Made by a program: the position numbers and the translations under genes. Positions 18,435 to 27,140 of a stretch of DNA of 64,000 nt are shown here, in pieces. Within the stretch, counting starts at the first letter, position 1. Each line of letters starts with the position of its first letter. Source of the DNA: Sphingomonas sp. (GTDB taxonomy: Bacteria; Pseudomonadota; Alphaproteobacteria; Sphingomonadales; Sphingomonadaceae); NCBI RefSeq assembly GCF_003248515.1, contig NZ_QFOB01000005.1:62001-126000 (forward strand), in the 5' to 3' direction. The notes beneath the pieces were generated by a model. The model searched no databases and had not been told where the DNA came from. It saw only the letters and a list, made by a program, of their open reading frames with translations.

Positions 18435-19651
18435 GGGATGATCGGAAGCGATATGTCATGAGTACCCAGTTGCTCCGCACGCGCGGAGCCGATCGCGACC
18501 GATTCACCCCAGAACGCCATTTCGCCGCTGGTCTTGTCGCGGACCTGCACCTTTACCGCGTAGATATGGTGTTCACGGATCTCGTAGGCGAGGATCGCCG
18601 GGTCGTCGGTCTGGTAGACGATCATCGGACGATCTTCGCCCAGCGCGCGTGTATGGATGACCGGAACCAGATCATAGCGGCTTGCCGCCGAATATTCTTT
18701 GTAGACGGCAATGACCTCGCGCATCGTCACGCCCGGCGTCATCGACGCGAGCACGCCTTCGAAGGTCTCGGCTGCGTCATCGAACATCCGGCGCAGATTG
18801 TCGGACGGAGCCCCGAGACAGGCCATGCGGGTTATCTGGCCGAGATATCCCGCCGGGCTGCGCGCTTCGATCTCGCAGTAAAGCGGCTCACCCGCCTTGA
18901 GTGCGCTGCCGGTGGGGAAGGGGGCGAGACTGTAGCCGAAATTGGTGCCTGCGGACCACATGAGGAAATTGGTGGGAATGGCGCCATTCTCGATCAGATT
19001 GCCCACCATGCGACCATAGACGACCCGCTCGGCAATTCCGGGACGGGCTTCGGCGAGCAACAGATCGAAGGCAGCTTCGGCCAGCCCGATCGCCTCGGCC
19101 ACGGCGGCGCGCTCTTCGGCGCTCTTGGTGGCGCGTACATCGTCGAGCAAGGCGGTCGCGTCGACGATCTCGCTCGCAGGGAATGCCGCGCGGATCTTGT
19201 CCAGAAAGCCGGAGGGAACCAGCCCGTCCGGAAAGCGCGGGCTGCCTATGAGGCCGGGAAGGCCGATGCGCCCGGCGCTGTCGAGCTCTCCGAGCCTGTC
19301 GATGACACCGTCTCCAACCGCCCAGTGGGTGGCACGCACGTCGCTCACCCAGCTTTGCCAGGCCAGCCAGAACTCTCTGGAAGGCACCGGCCCGACAATG
19401 GCGGTCACCTCGCCGGATCGGGGAAAAACCACGGCGACCGGTGCGTTATTGCCCCCCACGCTCGACAAATAGGTGCCATGAGCCTGCAACTGGTCCCAGA
19501 AGCCCGGATTCGGCGCCGTCACCAGCACATCGATCCCGGCGGTCGCCATCGCCGCCCGCACGCGCGCCCAGCGCGCGTCACGATCGGCGAGGGTCAGTTC
19601 GCGTTCGCGTCGATAGCCGGATCTGTCTGGTATCGGGGCAGTTACGGTCAT
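18431..19651 (-). CDS. M24 (pita-bread fold) hydrolase-like protein lacking standard metal ligands
   Basis: A 406-residue protein with the two-domain layout of the Xaa-Pro peptidase/creatinase family: an N-terminal creatinase-like domain (residues ~1-160) and a C-terminal pita-bread domain. The ligand positions look altered. Where dimetal peptidases have a D.TR motif this protein has GQITRM, and the His region reads IHTRALGED rather than HxxGHxxG. The final Glu positions (REHHIYAVKVQV and WGESVAI) remain. Creatinase itself works without metal, so a metal-free C-N hydrolase is possible. ATG 19651 lies 14 bp after the MFS stop, and the stop overlaps the TetR start. Confidence 0.78.
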   Translation of the reverse strand: MTVTAPIPDRSGYRRERELTLADRDARWARVRAAMATAGIDVLVTAPNPGFWDQLQAHGTYLSSVGGNNAPVAVVFPRSGEVTAIVGPVPSREFWLAWQSWVSDVRATHWAVGDGVIDRLGELDSAGRIGLPGLIGSPRFPDGLVPSGFLDKIRAAFPASEIVDATALLDDVRATKSAEERAAVAEAIGLAEAAFDLLLAEARPGIAERVVYGRMVGNLIENGAIPTNFLMWSAGTNFGYSLAPFPTGSALKAGEPLYCEIEARSPAGYLGQITRMACLGAPSDNLRRMFDDAAETFEGVLASMTPGVTMREVIAVYKEYSAASRYDLVPVIHTRALGEDRPMIVYQTDDPAILAYEIREHHIYAVKVQVRDKTSGEMAFWGESVAIGSARAEQLGTHDISLPIIP

Positions 19652-19665
19652 GGGGCATCCTTCAA

Positions 19666-20955
19666 CTAGGTGCGCGCTGCGCGCGGCTTGAGGGTGAAGG
19701 CGAGGCCGCAGGCGAGCAGAGCGAGCGCGGCGAGGATCATCAGTCCGTGGGCATAGGATCCATTGCGATCGAAAGTCTGCGCGAGCAGCCAAGGCCCCGT
19801 GCCGCACCCGACAGCGAACCCGAACAGCACGAAGGCATAGATCTTGCCGAACGCCCGTTGCCCGAACAGTTTGAGCACCAGCACCGCCGCGATCGCGGTT
19901 TCTCCGCCCGAGCAGATGCCGATCACAGCGGCGGCAATGGCGGCTCCGGCTTCGCCACTTGGCTGCCACAGCAGGGCGATCGCCACTTCGGGCAAGCCGA
20001 AGAACAGGGCTGCGACAAGGTCGCTGCGGAACCGGTCGGCAGCGATCCCGGCAAGGACGCGGCCGGCAATCATCGAGATGCCCGCAATCGACACGGCGAG
20101 GACAGAGGATGAGTCCGGGAAACCGCGATCCTTGAGCAAGGCAAAGAGATGCACCATCAGCCCGGTCAGGACATTTGCGATCAGAAACAGCGCAAGGGCG
20201 ATGGTCCACAAGGATGGTGTACGAAGCGCGGTCGCGAGCGAGGTCCCGCTCTCGGCAATCGTGCGTGGGGCGCCATCCGGGCGTGCGGCCTGATGCTGCG
20301 GCGGCCAGCGTATCAGGAAAAGTTGCGCGGGAAGGGCGATGGCCAGCAGGATCGCACCGAATACGACGAACGCTGCGCGCCAGCCCCACTGCGCGATGAC
20401 CGCCTGTGCGATCGGCGGCATGATCGTGGTCCCGATCGCGGATCCCAGGAGCATGATCCCGATCGCCGCCCCGCGTGCATGATCGAACCAGGCCGAGATG
20501 ATCTTGGCATAGGGCACCTGGGTCTGGCTCGCCGCCACCATGCCGAGTGCGGCGAACAGGCTGTAGAGCAGGATTTTGGACGGCGTGATCAGCGAGAGCG
20601 AAGCGATCGCGCCGGTGAAAAGCACCGTGCCGACAATGACGGTCACCCTGGGATCGTAGCGGTCCACGATCTGCCCGACCGCGAAGAGCGAGAGCGCTTC
20701 TGTGAACATCGTCACCGCGAATGCGGATGATACGACTTCGCGACCCCAGCCGAAACTGCTGCCGATTGGCAGGAGGAAAACACCGAACGAGATGGTGAGT
20801 GTCGTGACGCTGCAGATCATCGCGATCGAGCAGCCGGCCAATACCATCCACTGGCGCCCATTCCAGCGCGGTGGCGTACCGGTTGCCGCAGCGACGGCCG
20901 ATTGGGCGTCGAGGCCGCCAGCGGCCTCTGCCGCACGATCACCGGGAGAGGTCAC
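19666..20955 (-). CDS. MFS transporter, monocarboxylate/OFA-like
   Basis: About 429 residues with twelve predicted hydrophobic segments, inner membrane. The loop 2-3 motif VGQIVDRYDPRVTVIVG is the MFS G-x-x-x-D-R signature. The SFGVFLLPIGSSFGW opening resembles monocarboxylate/oxalate-formate family transporters. The start is taken as GTG 20955, which overlaps the TGA stop of the SMP-30 gene; upstream frame extension would run inside that gene. It is likely the uptake system for the acid handled by the adjacent lactonase and M24-like protein. Confidence 0.88.
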   Translation of the reverse strand: MTSPGDRAAEAAGGLDAQSAVAAATGTPPRWNGRQWMVLAGCSIAMICSVTTLTISFGVFLLPIGSSFGWGREVVSSAFAVTMFTEALSLFAVGQIVDRYDPRVTVIVGTVLFTGAIASLSLITPSKILLYSLFAALGMVAASQTQVPYAKIISAWFDHARGAAIGIMLLGSAIGTTIMPPIAQAVIAQWGWRAAFVVFGAILLAIALPAQLFLIRWPPQHQAARPDGAPRTIAESGTSLATALRTPSLWTIALALFLIANVLTGLMVHLFALLKDRGFPDSSSVLAVSIAGISMIAGRVLAGIAADRFRSDLVAALFFGLPEVAIALLWQPSGEAGAAIAAAVIGICSGGETAIAAVLVLKLFGQRAFGKIYAFVLFGFAVGCGTGPWLLAQTFDRNGSYAHGLMILAALALLACGLAFTLKPRAART

Positions 20956-21965
20956 CAATGCACCATCGGCAGGCCTGCGACGGGTGCGGTGAAACTGGGA
21001 ATGCTGGTTGCACGCAGCCCGCCAAGCATCACCGTCCGGAGATCGGGGCCGCCGAAGGTCACGCTGGCCAGCCAGGGGCAAAGCGTGCCGCCCGTGGCAT
21101 AGAGCGTCTCGAACGATACGGCATTGCCGGTCACGAATTCGGCCTCGAAGGCATCGGTCGCGGCCGGATCGCCGTCGTCGAGCAATTCCAGCGCTTCGCC
21201 ATCTGGAGTGATCGCGACGAGCCGGTCGGCGAACACCATCGTTGCCCAGAGATTGCCGAACGCATCGAACGTGATCCCGTCGATCACGCCGCGCCCCAGA
21301 TCGGACGGACCATAGACCTCACGGGGCCCCAGCCCGTTGGCGGTCAACCGGAAACGTGAAACGCGCTTGCCGGTCGTCTCGGCGACATAGAGCCATTCCT
21401 CGGCGGCATCGAGCCGCACTTCATTGGCGAACATCAGTCCGTCAGCCACGATCCGCGCTCCCCTGTCGTCGACCAGTACGATCGCTCCGTCGCTGACCGA
21501 GCGGCTGATCGCGTCGCTCCACGGATTGATCCTGGTTGAGATTGTCACCCAAAGCCGGTTCTGACGGTCGCGAAGCACGAAATTGACCTTGCCTGGCCAC
21601 ACGCCGTCGATCGTTTCGAGTAGTACTCGGGTGCGGCCGTCGCGGGTCATCCGTTCCAGCCGATCAGTTCCGAAATTGGCGATGAGGATGTCGCCATTCT
21701 TGTCAAAGGCGAGGCCGTTGGGGAGCGTGCCGGTGAGCAGGCTGGCTGCGGGGTCGGTCGCAAGATCGAAGCCGTTGCTGATCTTCTGCGTAATCAACTG
21801 CTGGCTGCCATCTGGCGCGATCTTCATGACGCCACCACGCGCGTCTGCCGACCAGATCGTCCCGTCGCGTTCGGCAAGAATGCATTCGGGACGTTGCAGG
21901 TCGCGTCCGATCATGCGGGCCGCCGATCGATCGATCTTCCATCCTTTGAGCGGATTCCCGGTCAC
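20952..21965 (-). CDS. SMP-30/gluconolactonase family protein
   Basis: A 337-residue six-bladed beta-propeller expected to hydrolyse lactones with a divalent metal. Candidate metal ligands fit the family: Glu in RPECILAE near residue 28, Asn in LPNGLAFD or ANEVRLD, and Asp in VIDGITFDAFGNLWATM. No signal peptide, so it is cytoplasmic. The start is GTG 21965 behind a G-rich stretch. It is the first gene of the minus-strand operon and is divergent from the dienelactone hydrolase, with 170 bp of shared regulatory DNA. Confidence 0.85.
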   Translation of the reverse strand: MTGNPLKGWKIDRSAARMIGRDLQRPECILAERDGTIWSADARGGVMKIAPDGSQQLITQKISNGFDLATDPAASLLTGTLPNGLAFDKNGDILIANFGTDRLERMTRDGRTRVLLETIDGVWPGKVNFVLRDRQNRLWVTISTRINPWSDAISRSVSDGAIVLVDDRGARIVADGLMFANEVRLDAAEEWLYVAETTGKRVSRFRLTANGLGPREVYGPSDLGRGVIDGITFDAFGNLWATMVFADRLVAITPDGEALELLDDGDPAATDAFEAEFVTGNAVSFETLYATGGTLCPWLASVTFGGPDLRTVMLGGLRATSIPSFTAPVAGLPMVHW

Positions 21966-22044
21966 GTCCCCCCCGATCTAGGCGCCCGCTCTGTTTGAGC
22001 GGATTCTCTCCAGTTGCATCCTACGATATTCGCTCCGCACATGA

Positions 22045-22062
22045 TTGACAATATAGTCATAT
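22045..22062. promoter_or_regulatory. Candidate operator TTGACAATAT / GTCATAT in divergent promoter region
   Basis: In the AT-rich gap between the SMP-30 and dienelactone-hydrolase operons, TGAC-N6-GTCA forms a short inverted repeat. The decamer TTGACAATAT (22045-22054) recurs exactly on the minus strand at 3642-3651 upstream of receptor A. GTCATAT (22056-22062) recurs as the arm of the inverted repeat before receptor C. A shared regulator is inferred. Confidence 0.35.
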
Positions 22063-22138
22063 AATGAGAATTAAGATGGAATATTCATTCGGCGGCATCG
22101 AGCGTGTCCGCGCTGGAACAGCCGGAGGAGAGGGCGGC

Positions 22139-22846
22139 ATGGCGACTGATAACGAGGCTTCCGCCGAGCTGCCGGGCCTTCTGCTCGAAGCAGGCGGGGA
22201 GGCGTCGCGGCCGGGCATCCTCCTGCTCCAGGAAATCTTTGGATTGAACGCCAGCATGCGCCTGATCGCGACGGCCTGGCGTAACAGCGGCTATGATGTT
22301 TTCGCGCCGGATCTTTTCTGGCGCCAACAGCCCGGCGTCGAACTGGACCCGGCCAGTGCCGAGGACCGCGAGCGTGCCCAGGCGCTGATGCAGGGGCTCG
22401 ATGAGAGGCTGGCGATCGCTGATATCGCAGCGGGTGTCGCGATGCTGCGAGGGCGCGGACGATCGAGCGGCAGGGTTGCCGCGGTCGGATACTGCCTCGG
22501 TGGACGATTGGCCTATGTGTCGGCCGCAGCCGGGGTCGTTGATGCGGCGATCTCTTATTATGGTGTTGCGATCCATCGTTCGCTCGATCTTGCGGGGCAG
22601 GTGAAAGTGCCGCTGCTGATCCATGTCGCGGGGGAGGATCATCTGTGCGACGCCGAGGCGCAGCGCGAGCTATACGAGGCGTTCGCCTTTCGCCCCAATG
22701 TCACCCTTCATACGCACCGTGGCGTCGGGCATGCCTTTGCCCGCCCCGCCAGCCCGCATTGGAACGAAACCGCAGCGGAAACCGCCAACGAAATGAGCCT
22801 GGCGTATCTGCGTAGCTCGATTGGCACGGGCGATGACCGTCGCTGA
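22139..22846 (+). CDS. Dienelactone hydrolase family protein
   Basis: A 235-residue alpha/beta-hydrolase. The nucleophile elbow GYCLGG places the catalytic Cys at residue 119; Asp in GEDHLCD and His in GVGHAFA complete the Cys-Asp-His triad of this family, which opens dienelactones to maleylacetates or hydrolyses related enol lactones. ATG 22139 follows GGAGGAGAGG and is preferred over the in-frame ATG at 22064, which overlaps the promoter-like region. First gene of a six-gene overlapping operon; its last 14 bases overlap the next gene. Confidence 0.9.
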   Translation: MATDNEASAELPGLLLEAGGEASRPGILLLQEIFGLNASMRLIATAWRNSGYDVFAPDLFWRQQPGVELDPASAEDRERAQALMQGLDERLAIADIAAGVAMLRGRGRSSGRVAAVGYCLGGRLAYVSAAAGVVDAAISYYGVAIHRSLDLAGQVKVPLLIHVAGEDHLCDAEAQRELYEAFAFRPNVTLHTHRGVGHAFARPASPHWNETAAETANEMSLAYLRSSIGTGDDRR

Positions 22847-23540
22847 ACTGTCCCTGGAAATCGCACAGGCCAGCCGCATTCTGGCCTTGCACGGGATTCT
22901 CGATGCGTTCGGGCATGTAAGCTGCCGCGATCCCCGGAATGATGCGTGCTTTCTCATGTCGCGCTCGCTGGCACCGAAGCTGGTCACGCCTGACGACATC
23001 GTCAGCATTGACCTCGAAGGAGAGGCGCCCGACCGCCCCGATACGCAGTTGTTCATCGAGCGCTACATTCACGCCGAAATCTACCGGGCGCGCCCCGATG
23101 TGCGCGCGATCGTTCACAGTCATGCCGCCGCAGTGCTGCCGTTTACCGTGGCGAAATCCTCACGTGTGTCGCCGCTCTGTCACGTCTGTGGATTCCTGAG
23201 TGGTATCCCTGAAACCTACGATATCGCCGATCACTTCGGGCCAGCTACGGATCTGCTGATCCGCGATCCGGGCAAGGGCCGATCGCTTGCCGCCCATCTC
23301 GGCGGCGCCAACGTTATCATGATGCGCGGGCACGGTTTCACAGCGGTGGGTGGAAGCGTGCCGCAGGCGACGTTCCGGACCTTCTACACCAACCGCAACT
23401 GCGAAATTCAGCTGATGGCGCAACACCTTGGCGCGATGAACGCGCTCAGCGACGCGGAAGCCGCAGCCTGCGAACTCGCGGTCAACGGGCAGATCAATCG
23501 CGCCTGGAGCCTGTGGGTCAGCGATCTTGCGGGCGACTGA
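22833..23540 (+). CDS. Class II aldolase/adducin family protein, possible decarboxylase
   Basis: A 235-residue protein with the FGHVSCRDP phosphate/substrate loop, a HSHAAAV metal-binding His pair and a third His in MRGHGF, all typical of zinc-dependent class II aldolases (fuculose aldolase fold). The version with ERYIHAEIYRARPDV before HSH is also found in non-oxidative decarboxylases of aromatic acids such as 3,4-dihydroxyphthalate decarboxylase, so either C-C cleavage or decarboxylation is possible. The ATG at 22833 lies inside the end of the dienelactone hydrolase gene. Confidence 0.85.
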   Translation: MTVAELSLEIAQASRILALHGILDAFGHVSCRDPRNDACFLMSRSLAPKLVTPDDIVSIDLEGEAPDRPDTQLFIERYIHAEIYRARPDVRAIVHSHAAAVLPFTVAKSSRVSPLCHVCGFLSGIPETYDIADHFGPATDLLIRDPGKGRSLAAHLGGANVIMMRGHGFTAVGGSVPQATFRTFYTNRNCEIQLMAQHLGAMNALSDAEAAACELAVNGQINRAWSLWVSDLAGD

Positions 23541-23598
23541 ATCCGGCCCGCTGGCGAGGCGCGGGCATGGCGTTGGCTCCGCCGTAACGGAGAATATC

Positions 23599-24522
23599 AT
23601 GTCGAAGGTCATCATCAGTTGCGCGGTCACCGGCGCAATCCACACGCCGACCATGTCGAAGGCGCTGCCGATCACGCCGGAAGAGATTGCCGAGCAATCG
23701 ATCGCGGCGGCCGAGGCGGGGGCCGCGATCCTCCATCTTCACGCGCGCATTCCCGAAACTGGCGAGCCGAGCGGCGATCCGGATATTTTCGCGCGGTTCC
23801 TGCCCGTCATCCGTCAGCGGGTCGATTCCATCATCAATATCACCACCGGCGGCGCGCCCTCGATGCCAGTTGCCGAGCGGCTGCGCGCGGCGATACGCTT
23901 CTCACCCGAAATGTGCTCACTCAACATGGGAACGATGAATTTCGGGATCTTTCCGGCCGCACGGCGGATCACCGAGTGGAAGCATGGCTGGGAGGAGCCC
24001 TATCTGCTGAACTCTGACGATTTCATTTTCCGTAATACATTTCGTGATATCGCCTATATTCTCGAAGCGCTGGGTGAGGGCGGCACCAAATTCGAGCATG
24101 AGTGCTACGATATAGGGCATCTCTACACGCTCGCACATTTTCTGGATCGTGGGCTCGTCAAACCGCCATTCTTCGTCCAGATGATTTTCGGTGTGCTGGG
24201 CGGGATCGGCCCCGATCTTGATAACCTGCTGTTCATGAAGCGCACCGCCGATCGGCTGTTCGGTGATAGCTATCAATGGTCGGTGCTCGCGGCAGGGCGT
24301 CATCAGATGCCGTTCGTTACGCAAGCCGCGCTGCTGGGAGGCAATGTCCGCGTCGGGCTTGAAGACAGCCTGTTTATCGAGCGGGGCAGGCTTGCCGTAT
24401 CGAATGCCGAACAGGTCACCAAGATCGTGCGTATTCTTGCCGAAATGGGTCATGAACCGGCCAGCGCCGCGGATGCGCGTGCGATGCTCGGACTCAAGGG
24501 TGGTGACCGCGTGGCGATATGA
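23599..24522 (+). CDS. Beta-keto acid cleavage enzyme (BKACE, DUF849)
   Basis: A 307-residue TIM-barrel protein. BKACE enzymes transfer an acyl unit: a beta-keto acid plus acetyl-CoA gives acetoacetate and a new acyl-CoA. Family marks are the start VIISCAVTGAIHTPTMS, the zinc-binding HLHAR, the NITTGG strand, SLNMGTMNFG, and the C-terminal VRVGLEDSLFI. ATG 23599 follows a GGAG site. It sits between an aldolase-type enzyme and a LeuC-like hydratase, so its substrate is probably a beta-keto acid produced by ring or lactone opening. Its stop overlaps the next start (ATGA). Confidence 0.92.
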   Translation: MSKVIISCAVTGAIHTPTMSKALPITPEEIAEQSIAAAEAGAAILHLHARIPETGEPSGDPDIFARFLPVIRQRVDSIINITTGGAPSMPVAERLRAAIRFSPEMCSLNMGTMNFGIFPAARRITEWKHGWEEPYLLNSDDFIFRNTFRDIAYILEALGEGGTKFEHECYDIGHLYTLAHFLDRGLVKPPFFVQMIFGVLGGIGPDLDNLLFMKRTADRLFGDSYQWSVLAAGRHQMPFVTQAALLGGNVRVGLEDSLFIERGRLAVSNAEQVTKIVRILAEMGHEPASAADARAMLGLKGGDRVAI

Positions 24523-26012
24523 CGGCGGCTATCGCTGCGGAGGTGGCCGCCGGCACCTCGCGCCCGCGGACTCTATACGAGAAAATATGGGCCGATCATG
24601 TCGTTACGCGTCATGCTGACGGCACCTGCCTCATCTATATCGATCGTCATCTCGTCCATGAGGTCACGAGTCCGCAGGCGTTTGAAGGGCTGCGGGTGGC
24701 CGGGCGGCGTGTCCGGCGGCCCGACCTGACGCTGGCGGTCCCCGATCATAACCTGCCTACGACACCGCGTGTCGATGCGGCCGGGCAGCCTGTACCGATC
24801 GCTGATCCGGCCAGTGCCGCCCAACTCGCCGCGTTTCGCGTCAACGTCGCCGAATTCGGCATCCCCAATATCGATGCGCTTTCACCGCTTCAGGGCATTG
24901 TCCATGTCGTCGGTCCTGAACAGGGTTTCACCCTGCCGGGCGCGACGCTGGTTTGCGGCGACAGCCACACCTCCGCTCACGGTGCGCTCGGCGCGCTCGC
25001 GTTCGGGATCGGTACCAGCGAGGTAGAACATGTGCTCGCGACCCAGACGCTGCTCCTGCGCCCATCGCGTACGATGGAGGTGCGCGTCGCCGGGGCGCTC
25101 GGTTTTGGAGTGACCGCGAAGGACGTGGTGCTTGCGATCGTCGGGCGACTTGGGGCGGCGGGGGGGAATGGCCATGTTCTCGAATTTACGGGGGATACGA
25201 TCCGCGATCTGTCGATCGAGGGACGGCTTACGGTCAGCAACATGTCGATTGAGGCCGGTGCGCGCGCCGGCCTGATTGCGCCGGACGACAAGACATACGA
25301 TTTTCTGAAGGGGCGCCCGATGGCGCCCGATGGGGAAATGTGGAGGCGGGCGGTGGATGCCTGGCGGCACCTGCCGAGCGATCCGGGCGCGCCTTATGAC
25401 GCCCGCGTGCTGCTGGATGCCACCGATATCGCGCCTTCGCTTACGTGGGGAACGAGCCCCGAGGATGTCGTGCCGATCACCGGGACCGTGCCCGATCCGG
25501 ACAGCTTCGCCGACCCAGCCAAGCGCGATACGGCACGCCAGGCGCTCGATTATATGGGGCTCCGCCCGGGAATGGCGATGCAGGACATTGCGGTTGAGCA
25601 TGTCTTCATCGGCAGTTGCACCAATGGCCGCATCGAGGATTTGCGGGCCGCGGCGGCAGTGGTCGAGGGACGGCAGATCGCGCGCGGCATCCGCCAGGCG
25701 CTGGTCGTGCCGGGTTCCGGTCTCGTCAAGCGTCAGGCCGAGCAGGAAGGGCTCGACCGGATCTTTCGCGATGCCGGGTTCGAATGGCGTGAACCCGGAT
25801 GCTCGATGTGCCTTGCCATGAACCCCGACAAGGTTCCGCCCGGAGAACGATGCGCCTCGACCAGCAATCGCAACTTTGTCGGCCGCCAGGGGCCGGGCGC
25901 GCGCACCCATCTCGTTTCGCCGGCCATGGCCGCGGCTGCGGCCGTCACCGGGCGGCTTGCCGACGTTCGCGATCTTCTGGGCGCACGTTCCAATGGCGGC
26001 GGGCGGGGCTGA
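24519..26012 (+). CDS. LeuC-like aconitase-superfamily hydratase, large subunit, without an adjacent small subunit
   Basis: A 497-residue protein of the isopropylmalate isomerase large-subunit family. Seen are the N-terminal LYEKIWADHVV, VCGDSHTSAHGALGALAFGI, and the three [4Fe-4S] cysteines: one in FIGSCTNGRIEDL and two in EPGCSMCLAMN. It catalyses dehydration/hydration of 2- or 3-hydroxy acids when joined by a small (LeuD-like) subunit. No LeuD-like gene occurs in this window, so the partner must be elsewhere, or the housekeeping LeuD is shared. The ATG overlaps the BKACE stop. Confidence 0.88.
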   Translation: MTAAIAAEVAAGTSRPRTLYEKIWADHVVTRHADGTCLIYIDRHLVHEVTSPQAFEGLRVAGRRVRRPDLTLAVPDHNLPTTPRVDAAGQPVPIADPASAAQLAAFRVNVAEFGIPNIDALSPLQGIVHVVGPEQGFTLPGATLVCGDSHTSAHGALGALAFGIGTSEVEHVLATQTLLLRPSRTMEVRVAGALGFGVTAKDVVLAIVGRLGAAGGNGHVLEFTGDTIRDLSIEGRLTVSNMSIEAGARAGLIAPDDKTYDFLKGRPMAPDGEMWRRAVDAWRHLPSDPGAPYDARVLLDATDIAPSLTWGTSPEDVVPITGTVPDPDSFADPAKRDTARQALDYMGLRPGMAMQDIAVEHVFIGSCTNGRIEDLRAAAAVVEGRQIARGIRQALVVPGSGLVKRQAEQEGLDRIFRDAGFEWREPGCSMCLAMNPDKVPPGERCASTSNRNFVGRQGPGARTHLVSPAMAAAAAVTGRLADVRDLLGARSNGGGRG

Positions 26013-26032
26013 GTTTGCTGCGGGGCGCGACG

Positions 26033-26425
26033 ATGACGATAGAATTCAATCACACGATCATCTGGGCAACCGATCCGGCCGCCTCGGCCCGGTTTCTGAG
26101 CACCGCGCTTGGCCTGTCCGATCCGGTGCGCTTCGCACGCTTCCATGTCGTCGATGTGGGCGGAGGAGTCTCCCTCGACTTCGCGAGATCTGATCGACCG
26201 ATCCAGACCGGACATTATGCATTTCTGGTGAGCGACGATTCGTTCGACGCGGTGATGGGCCGCCTCGTGGAATGCGGTGTGCCATTCTGGGCGGATCCGT
26301 TCCAGTCGATGCCGGGGCGTATCAATCATGCAGACGGCGGCCGAGGCGCCTATTTCCTCGATCCCGATGGGCACAGTTTCGAGATCATCACCCGGCCATA
26401 CGGCTCAAGCGGAGAGTCATCATGA
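26033..26425 (+). CDS. VOC-family (glyoxalase/dioxygenase-like) protein
   Basis: A 130-residue vicinal-oxygen-chelate domain. Candidate metal ligands are His in FNHTIIW, His in GHYAFLV and Glu in GHSFEIITRP; YFLDPDGHSFEI is the usual VOC ending. It could be a single-domain glyoxalase-like isomerase or a lyase. The start ATG 26033 has only a weak ribosome-binding site but follows the LeuC-like stop by 20 bp. Its stop overlaps the GST start (ATGA), suggesting the two act together. Confidence 0.82.
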   Translation: MTIEFNHTIIWATDPAASARFLSTALGLSDPVRFARFHVVDVGGGVSLDFARSDRPIQTGHYAFLVSDDSFDAVMGRLVECGVPFWADPFQSMPGRINHADGGRGAYFLDPDGHSFEIITRPYGSSGESS

Positions 26426-27081
26426 CAAGCGGTCTGATCGTTCTCAATTGGCCAACTCCGAACGGCAGGAAGGTGTTTATCATGCTGGAGGAACTTGGCG
26501 TCTCGTATGAGACCAGGTTCGTCAACATTGACAGGAACGAGCAGTTCGATCCTCAATTTCTTGCTGTCTCACCCAACAACAAGATTCCCGCACTGATCGA
26601 TGCCGAGGCGGAAGGCGCCCCGATCCAGATATTCGAGAGTGGCGCGATCCTGATCTATCTCGCTGAGAAATACGGCAGGTTCCTGGCCCGGTCGGGGCAG
26701 GCGCGCGCTGCCGCGCAGGCGTGGTCGTTCTGGCAGGTCGGCGGGCTGGGGCCGATGATGGGACAGGTCGGTTTCTTCGCCTTCTATGCGAAGGAACGGG
26801 TGCCCTTGGCGATCGAGCGCTACACTGGCGAGGTAGGGCGCCTCCTGGGCGTGCTCGAGACGCGGTTGGCCAAGGCCCCCTACCTCGCTGGCGACGCCTA
26901 TTCGATCGCGGACATGTGTATCTACCCTTGGGTCGTCGGCGCCTATACGCGGGCGAAAGAGGTGCTGGCCGCTCAGATCGCGGACAAGCCGGCGATCTCG
27001 CGCTGGCTCGAGGCGGTGGGATCCCGACCCGCGGTTATGCGCGCGATGGCGATAGAGCCGACTGACGGTATCACGCACTGA
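26422..27081 (+). CDS. Glutathione S-transferase, Nu-class/YfcG-like
   Basis: A 219-residue GST. The N-terminal thioredoxin-like part has TPNGRKVFIMLEELG and SPNNKIPAL (the cis-Pro glutathione site), then the E-S pair in FESGAILIYLAEKYG. The C-terminal helical domain contains YLAGDAYSIADMCIYPWV. The opening is that of YfcG/YghU-type Nu-class GSTs, which act as glutathione-disulfide reductases or conjugate/isomerise catabolic intermediates. It is the last gene of the overlapping operon, so a glutathione-dependent isomerisation or ether cleavage is possible. Confidence 0.9.
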   Translation: MTSGLIVLNWPTPNGRKVFIMLEELGVSYETRFVNIDRNEQFDPQFLAVSPNNKIPALIDAEAEGAPIQIFESGAILIYLAEKYGRFLARSGQARAAAQAWSFWQVGGLGPMMGQVGFFAFYAKERVPLAIERYTGEVGRLLGVLETRLAKAPYLAGDAYSIADMCIYPWVVGAYTRAKEVLAAQIADKPAISRWLEAVGSRPAVMRAMAIEPTDGITH

Positions 27082-27140
27082 TCCTGTTGGAACTGCGATC
27101 GATCTGCGCGGACCCAGGTAGAGACCCGGTGATCGCGGCC

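Noticed and set aside
19663..20851. N-terminal extension of the M24-like gene to 806 residues (frame open to 20851)
   Set aside because: The extension lies out of frame within the MFS gene; a proper ATG at 19651 starts the M24 similarity right after the MFS stop.
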